Source of the DNA: Synergistaceae bacterium
GTDB lineage: Bacteria; Synergistota; Synergistia; Synergistales; Synergistaceae
NCBI GenBank assembly: GCA_031269245.1
Contig: JAISZL010000004.1
Location: forward strand, 1 to 50,506
Direction of reading: 5' to 3'
DNA length: 50,506 nucleotides
The position numbers and the translations under genes were made by a program. Below are positions 24,456 through 34,024 of this stretch, piece after piece. The stretch's first letter is position 1. The number at the start of each line of letters is the position of its first letter. The notes beneath the pieces are model-generated. The model saw nothing but the letters and a program-made list of their open reading frames with translations, was not told where the DNA came from and ran no database searches.

Positions 24456-25580
24456 TCAGGCCTCCTCCTCCCGGCACTTCCTGCACAGGCGCAGCAGTAT
24501 GCCAACTCTCATCCACATCATGACCAGGGAACTCCCCCCGTAGCTGATGAAGGGGAGCGGCATCCCGGTGAGGGGTATCATGTTCGTCACCCCGGCTATG
24601 TTTATGCAGAACGGCAGAATTATGGTGAGGGATATCCCCCACGCTAGCGCCGTGTCGAAGCCCTCCTCCACGTGATTGTAGAGGGAGCGGCACCGTCCGA
24701 GCCACATCAGGCACAGCGTGAGCACCCCGAGCGTGCCGGGAAGCCCCAGTTCCTCCCCAAGTGCGGCGTATATGAAGTCGGTGGACGCGGCGGGAAGGTA
24801 TTGCAGTTTCTGGAATCCGTGCCCGAGGCCGGAGCCCAGGATGCCTCCATTGGCGAAAGCGATTAGCCCCTGAATGGTTTGAAACCCGGAGTCGAGCGGG
24901 TCCTCCCACGGGTTGAAGTACGCGTTCACCCTGCGCAGCCTATAGGGTTCAACCGCGATGAGCAGCACCAAGAGCGCCGCGCAGATCCCTCCGGCGGTCA
25001 GGGGCAGCTTCCACCCGAAGCGCTCGACGTACATGCCCATGCAGATCATCATCATGAGAATGGTGGAGCCGAGGTCGGGCTGCAGCAGGAGGAGCGGCGA
25101 GGAGACGCACAGGATCGAGAGCGTCATGGCGAAACACGAGTGAGGGTTCAGCTCGTTTTTATGCGAGAACTTCGCTATGAACAACGCGGTCGCGAAGATC
25201 ATGACCTCGGACGTCTGGACCGACACACCTCCCATCCTGATCCAGCGCCTGGCCCCGCCAACCGCCGTACCTATGCCCGGGACCAGGGTCACCGCCACAA
25301 ACAGCAGGGACAGAAGCCAGAGGGCCCCGCCTATCCTGCGCCAGAAGCTAACGGGTACGCTGTACGTCGCCAGCATCGCGGCCCCGCCGACGGCGAGCCA
25401 CTTGAGCTGCCGCATCCCGGTGGTAAACGAAGTCCCGTACAGCTCATACGAAACGCGGCTGGTGGTGGACGTAACCATCAAAATGCCGATGCCGCTCAGT
25501 ACGAGAGGTATGAGCCAGAGCAACGGGTCCGTCTTGAACGCGCCGCATCTCTCGCCCAGCGTGTCTTCAGCCGCCCTCAT
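24456..25580 (-). CDS. ftsW: SEDS-family septal glycosyltransferase FtsW
   Basis: FtsW polymerises lipid II at the septum together with its partner transpeptidase FtsI. The 374-residue protein has about ten transmembrane helices and the SEDS signatures: LQPDLGSTILM in the middle, the large extracytoplasmic loop that ends near YLPAASTDFIYAALGEELG, and GMPLPFISYGGSSL before the last helix. It overlaps murD by four bases (ATGA). Its position between murD and murG, and the presence of ftsI in the same cluster, favour FtsW over RodA. The C-terminal tail is short and charged. Confidence 0.95.
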   Translation of the reverse strand: MRAAEDTLGERCGAFKTDPLLWLIPLVLSGIGILMVTSTTSRVSYELYGTSFTTGMRQLKWLAVGGAAMLATYSVPVSFWRRIGGALWLLSLLFVAVTLVPGIGTAVGGARRWIRMGGVSVQTSEVMIFATALFIAKFSHKNELNPHSCFAMTLSILCVSSPLLLLQPDLGSTILMMMICMGMYVERFGWKLPLTAGGICAALLVLLIAVEPYRLRRVNAYFNPWEDPLDSGFQTIQGLIAFANGGILGSGLGHGFQKLQYLPAASTDFIYAALGEELGLPGTLGVLTLCLMWLGRCRSLYNHVEEGFDTALAWGISLTIILPFCINIAGVTNMIPLTGMPLPFISYGGSSLVMMWMRVGILLRLCRKCREEEA

Positions 25581-26932
25581 ATCAGTTCGCCCTTCACGTG
25601 TTTGACAACGAGCGAGGCGAAGTGGTCCCCCCGCTCATTGTAGTTCCTGTACGCGTCCCAGCTTGTACAGGCCGGCGAGAGCAGCACGACGTCACCCGGC
25701 TCGGCGGCGCCGGCGGCGGTCCTGACAGCCGACTCCATGTCCCCCGCCTTGCGGCAGCGGTCGTACCCGCCGCTCTCCAGCGCGCGTTCTATCGCGTCGG
25801 CTTCCTCCCCTATCAGTATGGCGAGTTTCGCGTTCTCCCGGAGGGGCTGAACGAGCTCTCCGTAGTCCTCTCCCTTGCCCCTGCCGCCGAGTATGATTAT
25901 CTTCCGGCCCTCTATGGAGGTCATTGCCGCGACGGCAGCGGCTATGTTTGTGCCCTTGGAGTCGTCCACGTACCTGACACCGTTCGACACGGCGACGAGA
26001 CCGCACCTGTGCGGCGGGGGCGTGAACGTCGGCAGCGCGGCGCTCGCTGGTCCAGCGCCGCCGCGCCCGAGCAGTTTCACCGCCGCCGCGGCCATTGCCG
26101 CGTTCTCCAGGTTGTGAGAGCCGATCAGCTTCACGTCGTCGAAGCCGAACAGCTCGCGGCCGTCCATCCTCACCGCGCGCTCGCGTTCGCTCAGCGTGAT
26201 GGCGCGGTCATTCTCCTCCTCGTCCCAGCTCAGCGCGAATACACCCTCTCCCGCCGCACCCAGGGCATCGATATCGCGCCTCTGCACGATGGAAAATCCT
26301 CCCCCGCTCACCATGCTGAGTATGCGAGCCTTGGCCGCCGCGTATTTTTCGTATGAGCCGTGCCAATCTATGTGATCCGGCGCGAGGTTCGTCACGACGG
26401 CCCCAGCGAGACGGGCGGAGCGAACCCAGTGGAGCTGAAAGCTGCTGAGCTCGACCACGGTGAATTCGAGCTCGGCGCCGGCCGCATCGGCGAGCGGGCG
26501 CCCGATGTTGCCCGCAACCGCCGCGTTGTACCCGGATGACTTCAACAGGTGGCCTATGAGGGACGTGGTCGTCGTCTTGCCGTTGCTGCCAGTGACCCCC
26601 ACGACCTTACCCCTTATATGCGGCATGACGAAGTCTATCTCGCCCGTCGGGACGACGCCGCGCCGCGACATTCTTTCGATTATCTCCGCGGACGGAGGGA
26701 AACCCGAGCCCAGCACCACGGTGTCTCGCTCGAAGATGCGGTCGGTGTGTCCCCCCGACTCGCATTCGATGCGGGAGGCTTCGAGGATTTCCCGCGCGTC
26801 CGGCGAGATCTCGCGCGCCTCGGAGAGAAACACGTCACAGCCCAACCTGCGAGCCATGAGGGCGAGCGATAGCCCGCTCACCCCGGCCCCAAGCACCGTT
26901 ACACTGGATACACCGCCGCCGTCAGCGAGCAC
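25577..26932 (-). CDS. murD: UDP-N-acetylmuramoylalanine--D-glutamate ligase
   Basis: MurD adds D-glutamate to UDP-MurNAc-L-Ala. The 451-residue protein opens with VTVLGAGVSGLSLALMA (Rossmann-like), has the ATP site GVTGSNGKTTTTS, ELSSFQLHWV, TNLAPDHIDWHGSYE and YVDDSKGTNIAA, and the C-terminal LLSPACTSWDAYRNYNERG. The start is a GTG at 26932 with GGGGGGAG six bases upstream and lies inside the end of mraY (11-base overlap). All residues expected for ATP, carbamylated Lys and substrate binding appear conserved. Confidence 0.97.
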   Translation of the reverse strand: MLADGGGVSSVTVLGAGVSGLSLALMARRLGCDVFLSEAREISPDAREILEASRIECESGGHTDRIFERDTVVLGSGFPPSAEIIERMSRRGVVPTGEIDFVMPHIRGKVVGVTGSNGKTTTTSLIGHLLKSSGYNAAVAGNIGRPLADAAGAELEFTVVELSSFQLHWVRSARLAGAVVTNLAPDHIDWHGSYEKYAAAKARILSMVSGGGFSIVQRRDIDALGAAGEGVFALSWDEEENDRAITLSERERAVRMDGRELFGFDDVKLIGSHNLENAAMAAAAVKLLGRGGAGPASAALPTFTPPPHRCGLVAVSNGVRYVDDSKGTNIAAAVAAMTSIEGRKIIILGGRGKGEDYGELVQPLRENAKLAILIGEEADAIERALESGGYDRCRKAGDMESAVRTAAGAAEPGDVVLLSPACTSWDAYRNYNERGDHFASLVVKHVKGELI

Positions 26933-27893
26933 TCGCGACTCCCCCCCTCAAAACGGTCAATATCAAGATAGCCGCGGCGGTCGCACCGGCCGCGTGAACC
27001 AACCAGAACCTGACAACTATAGACGGCTCGCTCCACCCCGCCAGCTCGAAGTGATGGTGCAGCGGGCTCATCTTGAATACCTTTCTCTTAAATCCCCTGA
27101 TAGCCGCTATCTGAATGGCAACGGCGGCGAGCTCTATCCCGAACAAAAATCCCGCCGGTATGACGAAAATCAATGAATCCCCCTCGACGCACAGGCTCAG
27201 GATCAACCCGGCCCAGAGGTGGGAGCCGACGTCTCCCATGAACAGCTGCGCCGGGTTCGAGTTGTGCCATAAAAACGCCGTCACCGCCGCGAGCCCCAGC
27301 GCCGCGGATGCCGTCAGCGATTCCGAGCGCGACCACATCAGCACGGATATAAGAGATATGGCCACCGCTCCGCCGGCGAGGCCGTCCAGCCCGTCCGTCA
27401 CGTTGACCGCGTTCTGGATGCCGACCCCCAGGAACGTCAGGAGCGGGACTCCGTATTCGGGCGGCACCGTGATGTCCGGTGTCAGGCAGACCCCGCCGCG
27501 CGACGCGAAATATGCCCACGGGATGGAGACGGCCGTCTGCAGAGCCAATTTTTGGAGGCTGCTCAAGCCCTCACTCGACCTGCCTCGATACTTCAATATG
27601 TCGTCCAGCAGACCGACGGAGGCCGCCAGCGCCGGGTAGGACCATATGCGAAGCATCTCCCCGGCGTCCGATGCGCCGGAAGCGCAAGCGGCCCATGCCA
27701 TCATGGGCGAGAGCAGGAGCGCTATGATCCCCCCCATGCCGGGCGTGCCTCTTTTCTTGAGATGCGCCTCGGGGCCATAGTTCTTTATGGCCTCGCCCAT
27801 GTTGAACCTCCTCATGCCGCGTATCAGGATGCCCTGGCAATAGAGGGACACCGCGAAAAATATCAGCGAGAGGCAGAGGATTTTAATCGTCAT
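26922..27893 (-). CDS. mraY: Phospho-N-acetylmuramoyl-pentapeptide-transferase
   Basis: MraY makes lipid I by moving phospho-MurNAc-pentapeptide onto undecaprenyl phosphate. The 323-residue protein has about ten transmembrane helices, KRGTPGMGGIIALL near the start, the catalytic aspartate motif NAVNVTDGLDGLAGG, FMGDVGSHLWAG, and the HHHFELAGWSEPSIVVRFW motif (the three histidines are characteristic). It overlaps murF by 11 bases and murD by 11. Length is slightly short of the enteric enzyme but normal for many other bacteria. Confidence 0.97.
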   Translation of the reverse strand: MTIKILCLSLIFFAVSLYCQGILIRGMRRFNMGEAIKNYGPEAHLKKRGTPGMGGIIALLLSPMMAWAACASGASDAGEMLRIWSYPALAASVGLLDDILKYRGRSSEGLSSLQKLALQTAVSIPWAYFASRGGVCLTPDITVPPEYGVPLLTFLGVGIQNAVNVTDGLDGLAGGAVAISLISVLMWSRSESLTASAALGLAAVTAFLWHNSNPAQLFMGDVGSHLWAGLILSLCVEGDSLIFVIPAGFLFGIELAAVAIQIAAIRGFKRKVFKMSPLHHHFELAGWSEPSIVVRFWLVHAAGATAAAILILTVLRGGVASAR

Positions 27894-29322
27894 GGCGCTT
27901 CTCCTCGAAGCGTTCGATAAGGCGATCCAGGCCGTAGAAGCGCGATCCCTTTATGAGTGTTATGGACTTCGGAACCCCGCCGGAGCCGAAGTTCGCCATG
28001 AAGTCACCGGCGGTTTCCCACATGCCCTTTATGGAGTCGTGTTTTCTCCACGTCTCAGGCCATTCGCCGCCTATCAGGTAGACCTCGTCGAGCAATGCCG
28101 CCCTGCTCATTATGATCTCGTGCCAGCGGGGCGACGCGTCCCCAAGCTCACGCATTCCCCCCAGAATCGCTATCCTTTTGAACTCCGGGGCCAACTCCAG
28201 TTCGAGCACGTTCTTCAGAGCGTGCGACACGGAGGCCGGATTGGCGTTGTACGTCTCGTCAACCAATATGCCGCCTCCGACCGCACGTGACAGCACACCC
28301 CTCCCTGAAGGTATCCTGAAGGACGCGGCGGAGCTGATGAAATCATCGTCCCCGACCCCGAGCTGAGACGACGCGGCGTAGGCGAACGCTATGTTCCTGG
28401 CGTGCTGCCTTCCGAACACCCGCGCCTCGCACTGGAATTTTCTGTCCCCGCGCGAAATGATCATCGACAGCTTAGGCGTCATGTCCTCGCTCACACTCTG
28501 CCTCACGTTCATGATCCGCACCCCTGAGTCCGAGTATCCGACACCCACCGCTCTGACGCGTCCTCCGCCGTCCCTGAGCCCCTTCATGTATTTGGAGACG
28601 GCCGCGGCCAAGTTCTCGTTATCAGAATTATAAGACAAAAATTCAATGCTCCCGGATTTGACGATCTCCATCTTCGCCTCGACCACCCCGTCGAGGTCCC
28701 TCAAACCCTCCAAGTGCGCTGGCGCGGCTTCCGTTATTATCCCGTGCGTGACGGGGAAGTTCCTCACCAGCTCCTCTATGTCGCCGATGTGACTAGTGCC
28801 CAGCTCGAGGACCAGAACCTCCGTGTCGCCGGGCATGGAGAGTATCGTCATCCCGCACCCAGTCATGGTGTTATAGCTCTTCCCGGCCGAGTGGGTGCGG
28901 AATGAGCCGCCCGCCGAGGCGCGCAAAAACTCGCGCGTCGTCGTCTTGCCGACGCTCCCGGTGATGCCCGCGACTTTGGGGGAGACCAGGTCGAGCCACG
29001 CGCGGGCCAGTTTGGACAGGGCGAGCGACGAATTTGGGACCGGCATCAGGATCGTGCCGAGACCGAGCAATTCCTCCCTGTGCGTATCGAAGTATGAGGA
29101 GTCGAGCATCACGCACGACGCGCCGGCCTGCGCTGACTCGCTTATATAATTGTGTCCGTCGTCCCTCTCGCCCGGCAGGGCCACGAAGACGTCGCCAGTC
29201 CCGACGTTCCTGCTGTCGCACCTGAAGTCCTGCGACATGGGGATATCGGCGTATTGCTTCGGAAAAAAATCCGAACCGGCGGCGAGCGCGGCCTCCGCTA
29301 TCGTGAAAAATTCGCGGCTCAT
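27883..29322 (-). CDS. murF: UDP-N-acetylmuramoyl-tripeptide--D-alanyl-D-alanine ligase
   Basis: MurF attaches D-Ala-D-Ala and completes the UDP-MurNAc-pentapeptide. From the ATG at 29322 it has 479 residues: DSRNVGTGDVFVALPGE, the P-loop GITGSVGKTTTREFL, ELGTSHIGDIEELV, VDETYNANPASVSHAL and the C-terminal LIKGSRFYGLD. The start overlaps the murE stop as TGATG and has GGAGGTGAG upstream, which decides against a start 12 codons earlier. The P-loop reads GSVGKT in place of the GTNGKT usual in other Mur ligases, as is common in MurF. Confidence 0.97.
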   Translation of the reverse strand: MSREFFTIAEAALAAGSDFFPKQYADIPMSQDFRCDSRNVGTGDVFVALPGERDDGHNYISESAQAGASCVMLDSSYFDTHREELLGLGTILMPVPNSSLALSKLARAWLDLVSPKVAGITGSVGKTTTREFLRASAGGSFRTHSAGKSYNTMTGCGMTILSMPGDTEVLVLELGTSHIGDIEELVRNFPVTHGIITEAAPAHLEGLRDLDGVVEAKMEIVKSGSIEFLSYNSDNENLAAAVSKYMKGLRDGGGRVRAVGVGYSDSGVRIMNVRQSVSEDMTPKLSMIISRGDRKFQCEARVFGRQHARNIAFAYAASSQLGVGDDDFISSAASFRIPSGRGVLSRAVGGGILVDETYNANPASVSHALKNVLELELAPEFKRIAILGGMRELGDASPRWHEIIMSRAALLDEVYLIGGEWPETWRKHDSIKGMWETAGDFMANFGSGGVPKSITLIKGSRFYGLDRLIERFEEKRHDD

Positions 29323-30839
29323 CAACCACTCACCTCCAGGGAGCGTTCGCCCGCCCACTCCAAAACGGACTCCGTATCGCTGAACGGCACTTTGCGGTCC
29401 TTATACTCGACGAAACGCTCGGGTCCCTTCCCGGCTATGAGCAGGATGTCCCCCGGCTCCGATGAGTCGAGGGCGAAGTATATAGCATCGCGCCTGTCGA
29501 GAATGGTATCGGACTTCGCCCTGCCGGCGCGCGCGCGCACCCCCCGCTCCACGTCCCTCGCGATGTCCGCCGGGTCCTCGCTTCGCGGGTTGTCAGTCGT
29601 GACTATCACGTGGTCGGCGTAACGCGCCATTATCTCCCCCACCTCGGGGCGCTTCAGCGGCGATCTGTCACCTCCGGCCCCCCACAGCACCCTGAGGCCT
29701 CCGCGCGCGAAGCGCGAAAGGGTGTCGAGCGTCTGCTTCATCCCGTCCGGGCTGTGTGCGAAGTCCACGAACACCGTGACTCCGTTCGATAGGCAGTACC
29801 GCTCCAGGCGCCCGGGAACCCTCGGGCACTCGGCGATGCCCCGCCGCATCGCCTCCGCGTCTATACCCAGCGAGTCCGCTATCGCGATGCTCTCTATTAT
29901 GTTGTACGCGTTGTGCGGGCCGATAAGCGGCGATGTGACGCTGAACTCCCTCCCGTCGGGGCACCTCGCGTCGAGCGACATGCCGGTCAGGCACTGGGAT
30001 GCCAGCACGATGCTGTAGACTCCGGGGCGCACCGCGGTGCCGGGGAGAGCGGCGGAGAAGGGCCGTGCGCTATCCTGAAACTCGCCGAGCAGCCTCAGGC
30101 CGTACTCGTCGTCGGCGTTCACGGCCCCTATGAATCCCCTGTTAGCGTACTCGGTGAACAGCAGGCGCTTCGCCTCGAAATAATTCTCCATGCCGGAGTG
30201 ATATTCGAGGTGCTCTGGAGTGAGGTTGCTGAATCCGGCCCTGTCGAAGAGACAGCCGCTCAGCCTCCCCTGGTCCAGCCCGTGGGACGATGCCTCCATG
30301 ACGCAGCACTCGACGCCGTTCCCCGCCATGGAGGAGAGCATCTCCTGGATGTCGGGGCCCTCTGGAGTGGTGCGGCCCGCGAACGTCTCCTCCCTGCCGT
30401 CATCGTACACTATGGTCCCCAGCATCCCGGTGGTCTGGCCGGAGGCTCGGACGATCGACCTGATCAAATACGCGCACGTCGTCTTCCCGTTAGTGCCCGT
30501 CAACCCGATCATGGTCATTCCGGCGGACGGGCGGCCGTACAAAATCGCGGCGGCCTCGCCCATAGCCGCCCGCACGTTCGGCAAAATTATCTGCGGCACG
30601 TCGAACGGCATCCCGCGCTCGCAGAGCAGCGCCACCGCTCCCGACGATATGGCGCTCCCGGCGAAGTCGTGCCCGTCGGAGTTCTCTCCTGGCGCGCACG
30701 CGAATATCACTCCCCCGTCGCCCGGGCACAGCGTCCTGCTGTCATATTTTAACCTCGCGACGTCGGGATCGGCCCTGGACGCGTTTTCGAGAGTCCTCTC
30801 CGCCTTTCGCATTTTGTGAAACAGATCGCTCAGCCTCAC
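29322..30839 (-). CDS. murE: UDP-MurNAc-L-Ala-D-Glu:meso-diaminopimelate ligase
   Basis: MurE adds the third residue of the stem peptide. The 505-residue protein has YDSRTLCPGDGGVIFACA, the ATP site GLTGTNGKTTCAYL, MEASSHGLDQGR, and the amino-acid selectivity motif DNPR at 416-419 (TTDNPRSEDP). DNPR is the signature of enzymes that use meso-diaminopimelate, so the organism should have DAP-type peptidoglycan, as expected of a diderm. The start is a GTG with GGAGGG upstream. About 155 bases separate it from ftsI, the largest gap inside this stretch of the cluster, and a perfect palindrome lies there. Confidence 0.97.
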   Translation of the reverse strand: MRLSDLFHKMRKAERTLENASRADPDVARLKYDSRTLCPGDGGVIFACAPGENSDGHDFAGSAISSGAVALLCERGMPFDVPQIILPNVRAAMGEAAAILYGRPSAGMTMIGLTGTNGKTTCAYLIRSIVRASGQTTGMLGTIVYDDGREETFAGRTTPEGPDIQEMLSSMAGNGVECCVMEASSHGLDQGRLSGCLFDRAGFSNLTPEHLEYHSGMENYFEAKRLLFTEYANRGFIGAVNADDEYGLRLLGEFQDSARPFSAALPGTAVRPGVYSIVLASQCLTGMSLDARCPDGREFSVTSPLIGPHNAYNIIESIAIADSLGIDAEAMRRGIAECPRVPGRLERYCLSNGVTVFVDFAHSPDGMKQTLDTLSRFARGGLRVLWGAGGDRSPLKRPEVGEIMARYADHVIVTTDNPRSEDPADIARDVERGVRARAGRAKSDTILDRRDAIYFALDSSEPGDILLIAGKGPERFVEYKDRKVPFSDTESVLEWAGERSLEVSG

Positions 30840-30911
30840 GCCAAACCCTCCTTCGGCAAGCCCATCGCCATATGCCGACGTATCGCTCTGACGCTGCCCT
30901 AATGGCTAATC

Positions 30912-30937
30912 CCCCGCCCATTCTAGAATGGGCGGGG
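30912..30937. repeat. 26-bp perfect palindrome between ftsI and murE
   Basis: CCCCGCCCATTCT is followed at once by its exact reverse complement, centred on TCTAGA. In the mRNA it would be a very stable 11-12-bp hairpin. On the plus strand CCGTTTTA follows, but on the minus strand, where the genes lie, no T-run follows, so it does not look like a terminator for ftsI. Operator, RNA processing site or attenuator are possible. Confidence 0.8.
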
Positions 30938-30994
30938 CCGTTTTACCTCATTTACGGCAACCGCGCACGGCTTGCCCGGATGCTTTCGCTTTCG

Positions 30995-32683
30995 CTATTT
31001 TTTCGCGGCAACGTAGATCTGGGACATGTCCTCCACAACGGCTCTGAATACCGGCGCCGCTATCTCTCCTCCGTAATACTTCCCCTTGCCCGGCTCGCCG
31101 AGCACGACGAGAAGTATGTAGCTTGGTTTCTGGTAAGGCCAGAACCCGACGAACGAGCTGACGTACTGCCCCTTTGTGTACACCCCCCTGACCGCGATCT
31201 GAGCCGTGCCCGTCTTGCCGGCGAGCGCGATGTCGGCGACCCTGGCGGATTTTCCAGTGCCCGTCTCCACTGTCTTGTAGAGGGCCTCCCGCAGCCACGC
31301 GGTTGTCTTAGGGCTCAAAACCGTGTTTCTGACCCTTTTTTTGCCCTTGTATATTGCCTCGCCATGCGCGTTCTTGACCTCCGCTATGATGTACGGCTTC
31401 AGCAGGTCCCCCCCGTTCGCGATGGCGCTTATAGCCATCGCCAGCTGCAGTGGCGTGACCGCCAGGCCCTGGCCTATCGCGATATTGGCCCTCGCCATAC
31501 CCAGCCACTCCTCCGGGGTCCTCATGAGCCCCTCCTCCTCTCCGGCTATCTCGACGTCGGATTTCACCCCGAAGCCAAACTGCTTCAACATGCCGTATGA
31601 TTTGAGCGAGTTCATTTTGTTCCCTATAGACGCCATGCCGATGTTGCACGATTTAATCAGTAGCCCCTCCAACGTCAAATCCCCGTGCGCGCTGACGTCC
31701 TTTATCACCCCGTCCGCTATGGCGGCCCTGCCGCTGCAGTGGAAACGGTCTCCGTTCGAGGCGAGGCCCATCTCCTTAGCGATGCCGAGCACAATTGGTT
31801 TGAAGGTGGAGCCGGGCTCGTAAACCCTCCCGATGACGTTGTTACGCAGCGTTTCGGCGTCGCCGAAATTTTTCCGGTCGTTGAGATCGATCCAAGGGTA
31901 GCTGGCCATGGCCAATATTTCGCCCGTCTGGGGGTTCACGCAGATTCCCGCCCCCCACTTCGCCCCGCTCGACTCCGCTCCCTCCTTCAGCCTCCACTCG
32001 ACTATCTGCTGTATCTTGGAGTCCAGCGTGAGCTGAATGGAGCCGGTGCCGGCCTGAAGCGTCCCAGCGTTGCTGCCTATCAGGTCGAGGAGGTTCCCCT
32101 TAGCGTCCTTAACGAAGCTCCTCCTCTGCGGCGGGGAGTAAAGCGCCTTGTTCCACGCCATCTCGACTCCGCTCAACCCGTAGTCGTCTATGTCGCAAAA
32201 ACCTATTACGTGCGACGCGAGCTCCCCGTGAGGATACATGCGCCTGCTCTCCCTGACCGTGAAAAGCCCGGGAGCCTTTTTGTCGATCAGCGGCTGGGCT
32301 GTGTCCGCCGGCACTTTTCTTGCCACCCAATGAAACCGGCCTCGCAGGGGCTTCGCGAATTTCCGGGCGACCTGGTGCCCGAAGCAATCCTCCAGCACGT
32401 CCGCGCTCGCCGTCTGCCAATATGCGGGATCGATGAAAAAACTCACCGACGGGACGGAGATCGCCAGGGGGATGTCGTTCCTGTCCCTTATGTCCCCGCG
32501 AGACGTCGAGACGTCTATGTTGGCCCAGTACTGATTTTGCGACTGCCTCATCACGCGCGGGTCGGGAAAAGCGTGGACCCTGACGGTTTGAGCGGCCAGG
32601 ACCAGGAGTACTAAAAACGCCAACAGCCAAGCCGTTTTCGAGTTCCATGATTCGCGAGGGAGATGGTTCTTAATTTTGGGCAT
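30995..32683 (-). CDS. ftsI: Septal penicillin-binding protein (FtsI/PBP3 class B transpeptidase)
   Basis: This enzyme cross-links septal peptidoglycan as partner of FtsW. The 562-residue protein has an N-terminal membrane anchor (about 17-34), the dimerisation-domain motif SRGDIRDRN at 61-69, and a transpeptidase domain with the nucleophile Ser292 in GSTFKP, SCN at 345-347 and KTGT at 490-493. The domain order is that of class B PBPs; no PASTA domain follows, unlike the Gram-positive type. It overlaps the ftsL-like gene by 14 bases. The short end of the protein, KYYGGEIAAPVFRAVVED, is typical of FtsI. Confidence 0.97.
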   Translation of the reverse strand: MPKIKNHLPRESWNSKTAWLLAFLVLLVLAAQTVRVHAFPDPRVMRQSQNQYWANIDVSTSRGDIRDRNDIPLAISVPSVSFFIDPAYWQTASADVLEDCFGHQVARKFAKPLRGRFHWVARKVPADTAQPLIDKKAPGLFTVRESRRMYPHGELASHVIGFCDIDDYGLSGVEMAWNKALYSPPQRRSFVKDAKGNLLDLIGSNAGTLQAGTGSIQLTLDSKIQQIVEWRLKEGAESSGAKWGAGICVNPQTGEILAMASYPWIDLNDRKNFGDAETLRNNVIGRVYEPGSTFKPIVLGIAKEMGLASNGDRFHCSGRAAIADGVIKDVSAHGDLTLEGLLIKSCNIGMASIGNKMNSLKSYGMLKQFGFGVKSDVEIAGEEEGLMRTPEEWLGMARANIAIGQGLAVTPLQLAMAISAIANGGDLLKPYIIAEVKNAHGEAIYKGKKRVRNTVLSPKTTAWLREALYKTVETGTGKSARVADIALAGKTGTAQIAVRGVYTKGQYVSSFVGFWPYQKPSYILLVVLGEPGKGKYYGGEIAAPVFRAVVEDMSQIYVAAKK

Positions 32684-33077
32684 TGGCTATGCCGGTGAAA
32701 AACCCAAGCAGTCCGCCGAATTTTCGCGAGCCCTCTGCGGAGCTCGCCACGGACGAGCCGGCGTCGAAATAGCTTGCGGGCACGTCGAGCTTTATCGTCT
32801 GGACGTCGCTCGCCGCGACCATATTTAACTCCGTCCTGGCGTAGTTGTAGATTCGCGACGGCGAGAGAAGCGCCGCGTGGTACTCCTCCAGCGACGCGAG
32901 CTTGCCGCTGACAGCCTCGATCCTCTTTGTCACGGACGCAAGCCTGTGTTCCAAATAAAGGCCGTAAAGGCGCATGCTGCCAAGCGACATGGCTGACAAC
33001 AGAACGCCCAGCAGAATCGCCGCGCAAATCATCGACTGGGAACTCGCTCTTTCGTGCCTTGGTACAGGAGCTTTCAT
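32670..33077 (-). CDS. FtsL-like division protein
   Basis: A 135-residue bitopic protein with a short cytoplasmic tail, one transmembrane helix (about 15-37), and a periplasmic heptad-rich segment (about 40-75), followed by LLSPSRIYNYARTELNMVAA, which matches the end-of-coiled-coil pattern of FtsL (an R-I-x-x-Y-A run with a final hydrophobic residue). FtsL forms the FtsQLB complex that activates FtsWI. Sequence identity in this family is always low, so the call rests on size, topology and the position between rsmH and ftsI. The C-terminal 35 residues are Gly/Ala/Ser-rich. Confidence 0.8.
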   Translation of the reverse strand: MKAPVPRHERASSQSMICAAILLGVLLSAMSLGSMRLYGLYLEHRLASVTKRIEAVSGKLASLEEYHAALLSPSRIYNYARTELNMVAASDVQTIKLDVPASYFDAGSSVASSAEGSRKFGGLLGFFTGIANAQN

Positions 33078-33091
33078 GACTACCCCCCCCC

Positions 33092-34024
33092 TTATGCCCG
33101 GATGGCCCTTTTCATATCGTCTATGACAAACGCCCTCAGTTTGGCGCTTCTAGAGCTTCTGTTGGACTCTCGCTCCTTCTCCGACGGGATAACGGGCTTA
33201 CGTGTAAGAGTCCTCCCGTATCCCTCTTCCGTCCAGTGTCGGAACGTCCTCTTCACGATCCTGTCCTCCAGGGAGTGATAGGAAATGACGATTATCGCGC
33301 CCCCTCCCCTGACGGATTCGTATGCGCCCATGAGCCCCTCGGGAATCACGTCTAGCTCGGAGTTCACCGCTATCCGCAACGCTTGAAAAACCCTTCGCGC
33401 CGGGTGCGTACCCATTTTTCTCTGCATTGGCGCCGGCAGCGTCCTTCGTATGAGTGCCGTCAGTTCCGCGCCGGTCGCCGGGAGATTCCCCGTGGTCCTC
33501 GATCGGGTGATGGCGCGGGCGATTGTGAAGGCGTTCCTCTCCTCTCCGTAATCCCTAAATATCCGTGTCAGTTCTCTCTCGTCGCAATCCCTTAGAATGT
33601 CCCATGCCCTCAGTGAGCTGCCCGATGCGTTCATCCTCATGTCCAGCGGTCCGTCGCTCTGGTACGAAAAACCCCTCTCGGGAGTCGTGAGCTGCATATT
33701 CGACACGCCGAGGTCGAATAGCGCGGCGCAGGCGCCCTCGTCCCTCTCGGAGTCCTCAAGTGACTCGAACATCTCAATGAAGTTCTCCCCGACTATCCGC
33801 ACCCTGTCGCCGAATTCAGCGAGACGCTCTCTCGCGATCTCACGCGCGCTCTCGTCCTGGTCGAAGCCGACAAGGCGCATGCCGCGATATTTTTCCAGGA
33901 CGGCGCGCGAGTGGCCGCCCCCGCCGAGCGTCGCATCGATAAAAAACGCACCGGCGTCCAAGGGGACGCGCGACATGAAAATATCCATGACCTCGTTCAG
34001 CATTACTGGAACGTGAGGGCTCAT
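33092..34024 (-). CDS. rsmH: 16S rRNA (cytosine(1402)-N4)-methyltransferase
   Basis: RsmH (MraW) methylates N4 of C1402 in the ribosomal P site with SAM as donor. The 310-residue protein starts MSPHVPVMLNEVMD, has the SAM-binding FIDATLGGGGHSRAVLE, FDQDESARE, DLGVSNMQL, the inserted substrate domain, and the C-terminal VISYHSLEDRIVKRTFRHW. Its start overlaps the mraZ stop by four bases (ATGA). It is the second gene of the dcw cluster, as in most bacteria. Confidence 0.97.
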   Translation of the reverse strand: MSPHVPVMLNEVMDIFMSRVPLDAGAFFIDATLGGGGHSRAVLEKYRGMRLVGFDQDESAREIARERLAEFGDRVRIVGENFIEMFESLEDSERDEGACAALFDLGVSNMQLTTPERGFSYQSDGPLDMRMNASGSSLRAWDILRDCDERELTRIFRDYGEERNAFTIARAITRSRTTGNLPATGAELTALIRRTLPAPMQRKMGTHPARRVFQALRIAVNSELDVIPEGLMGAYESVRGGGAIIVISYHSLEDRIVKRTFRHWTEEGYGRTLTRKPVIPSEKERESNRSSRSAKLRAFVIDDMKRAIRA

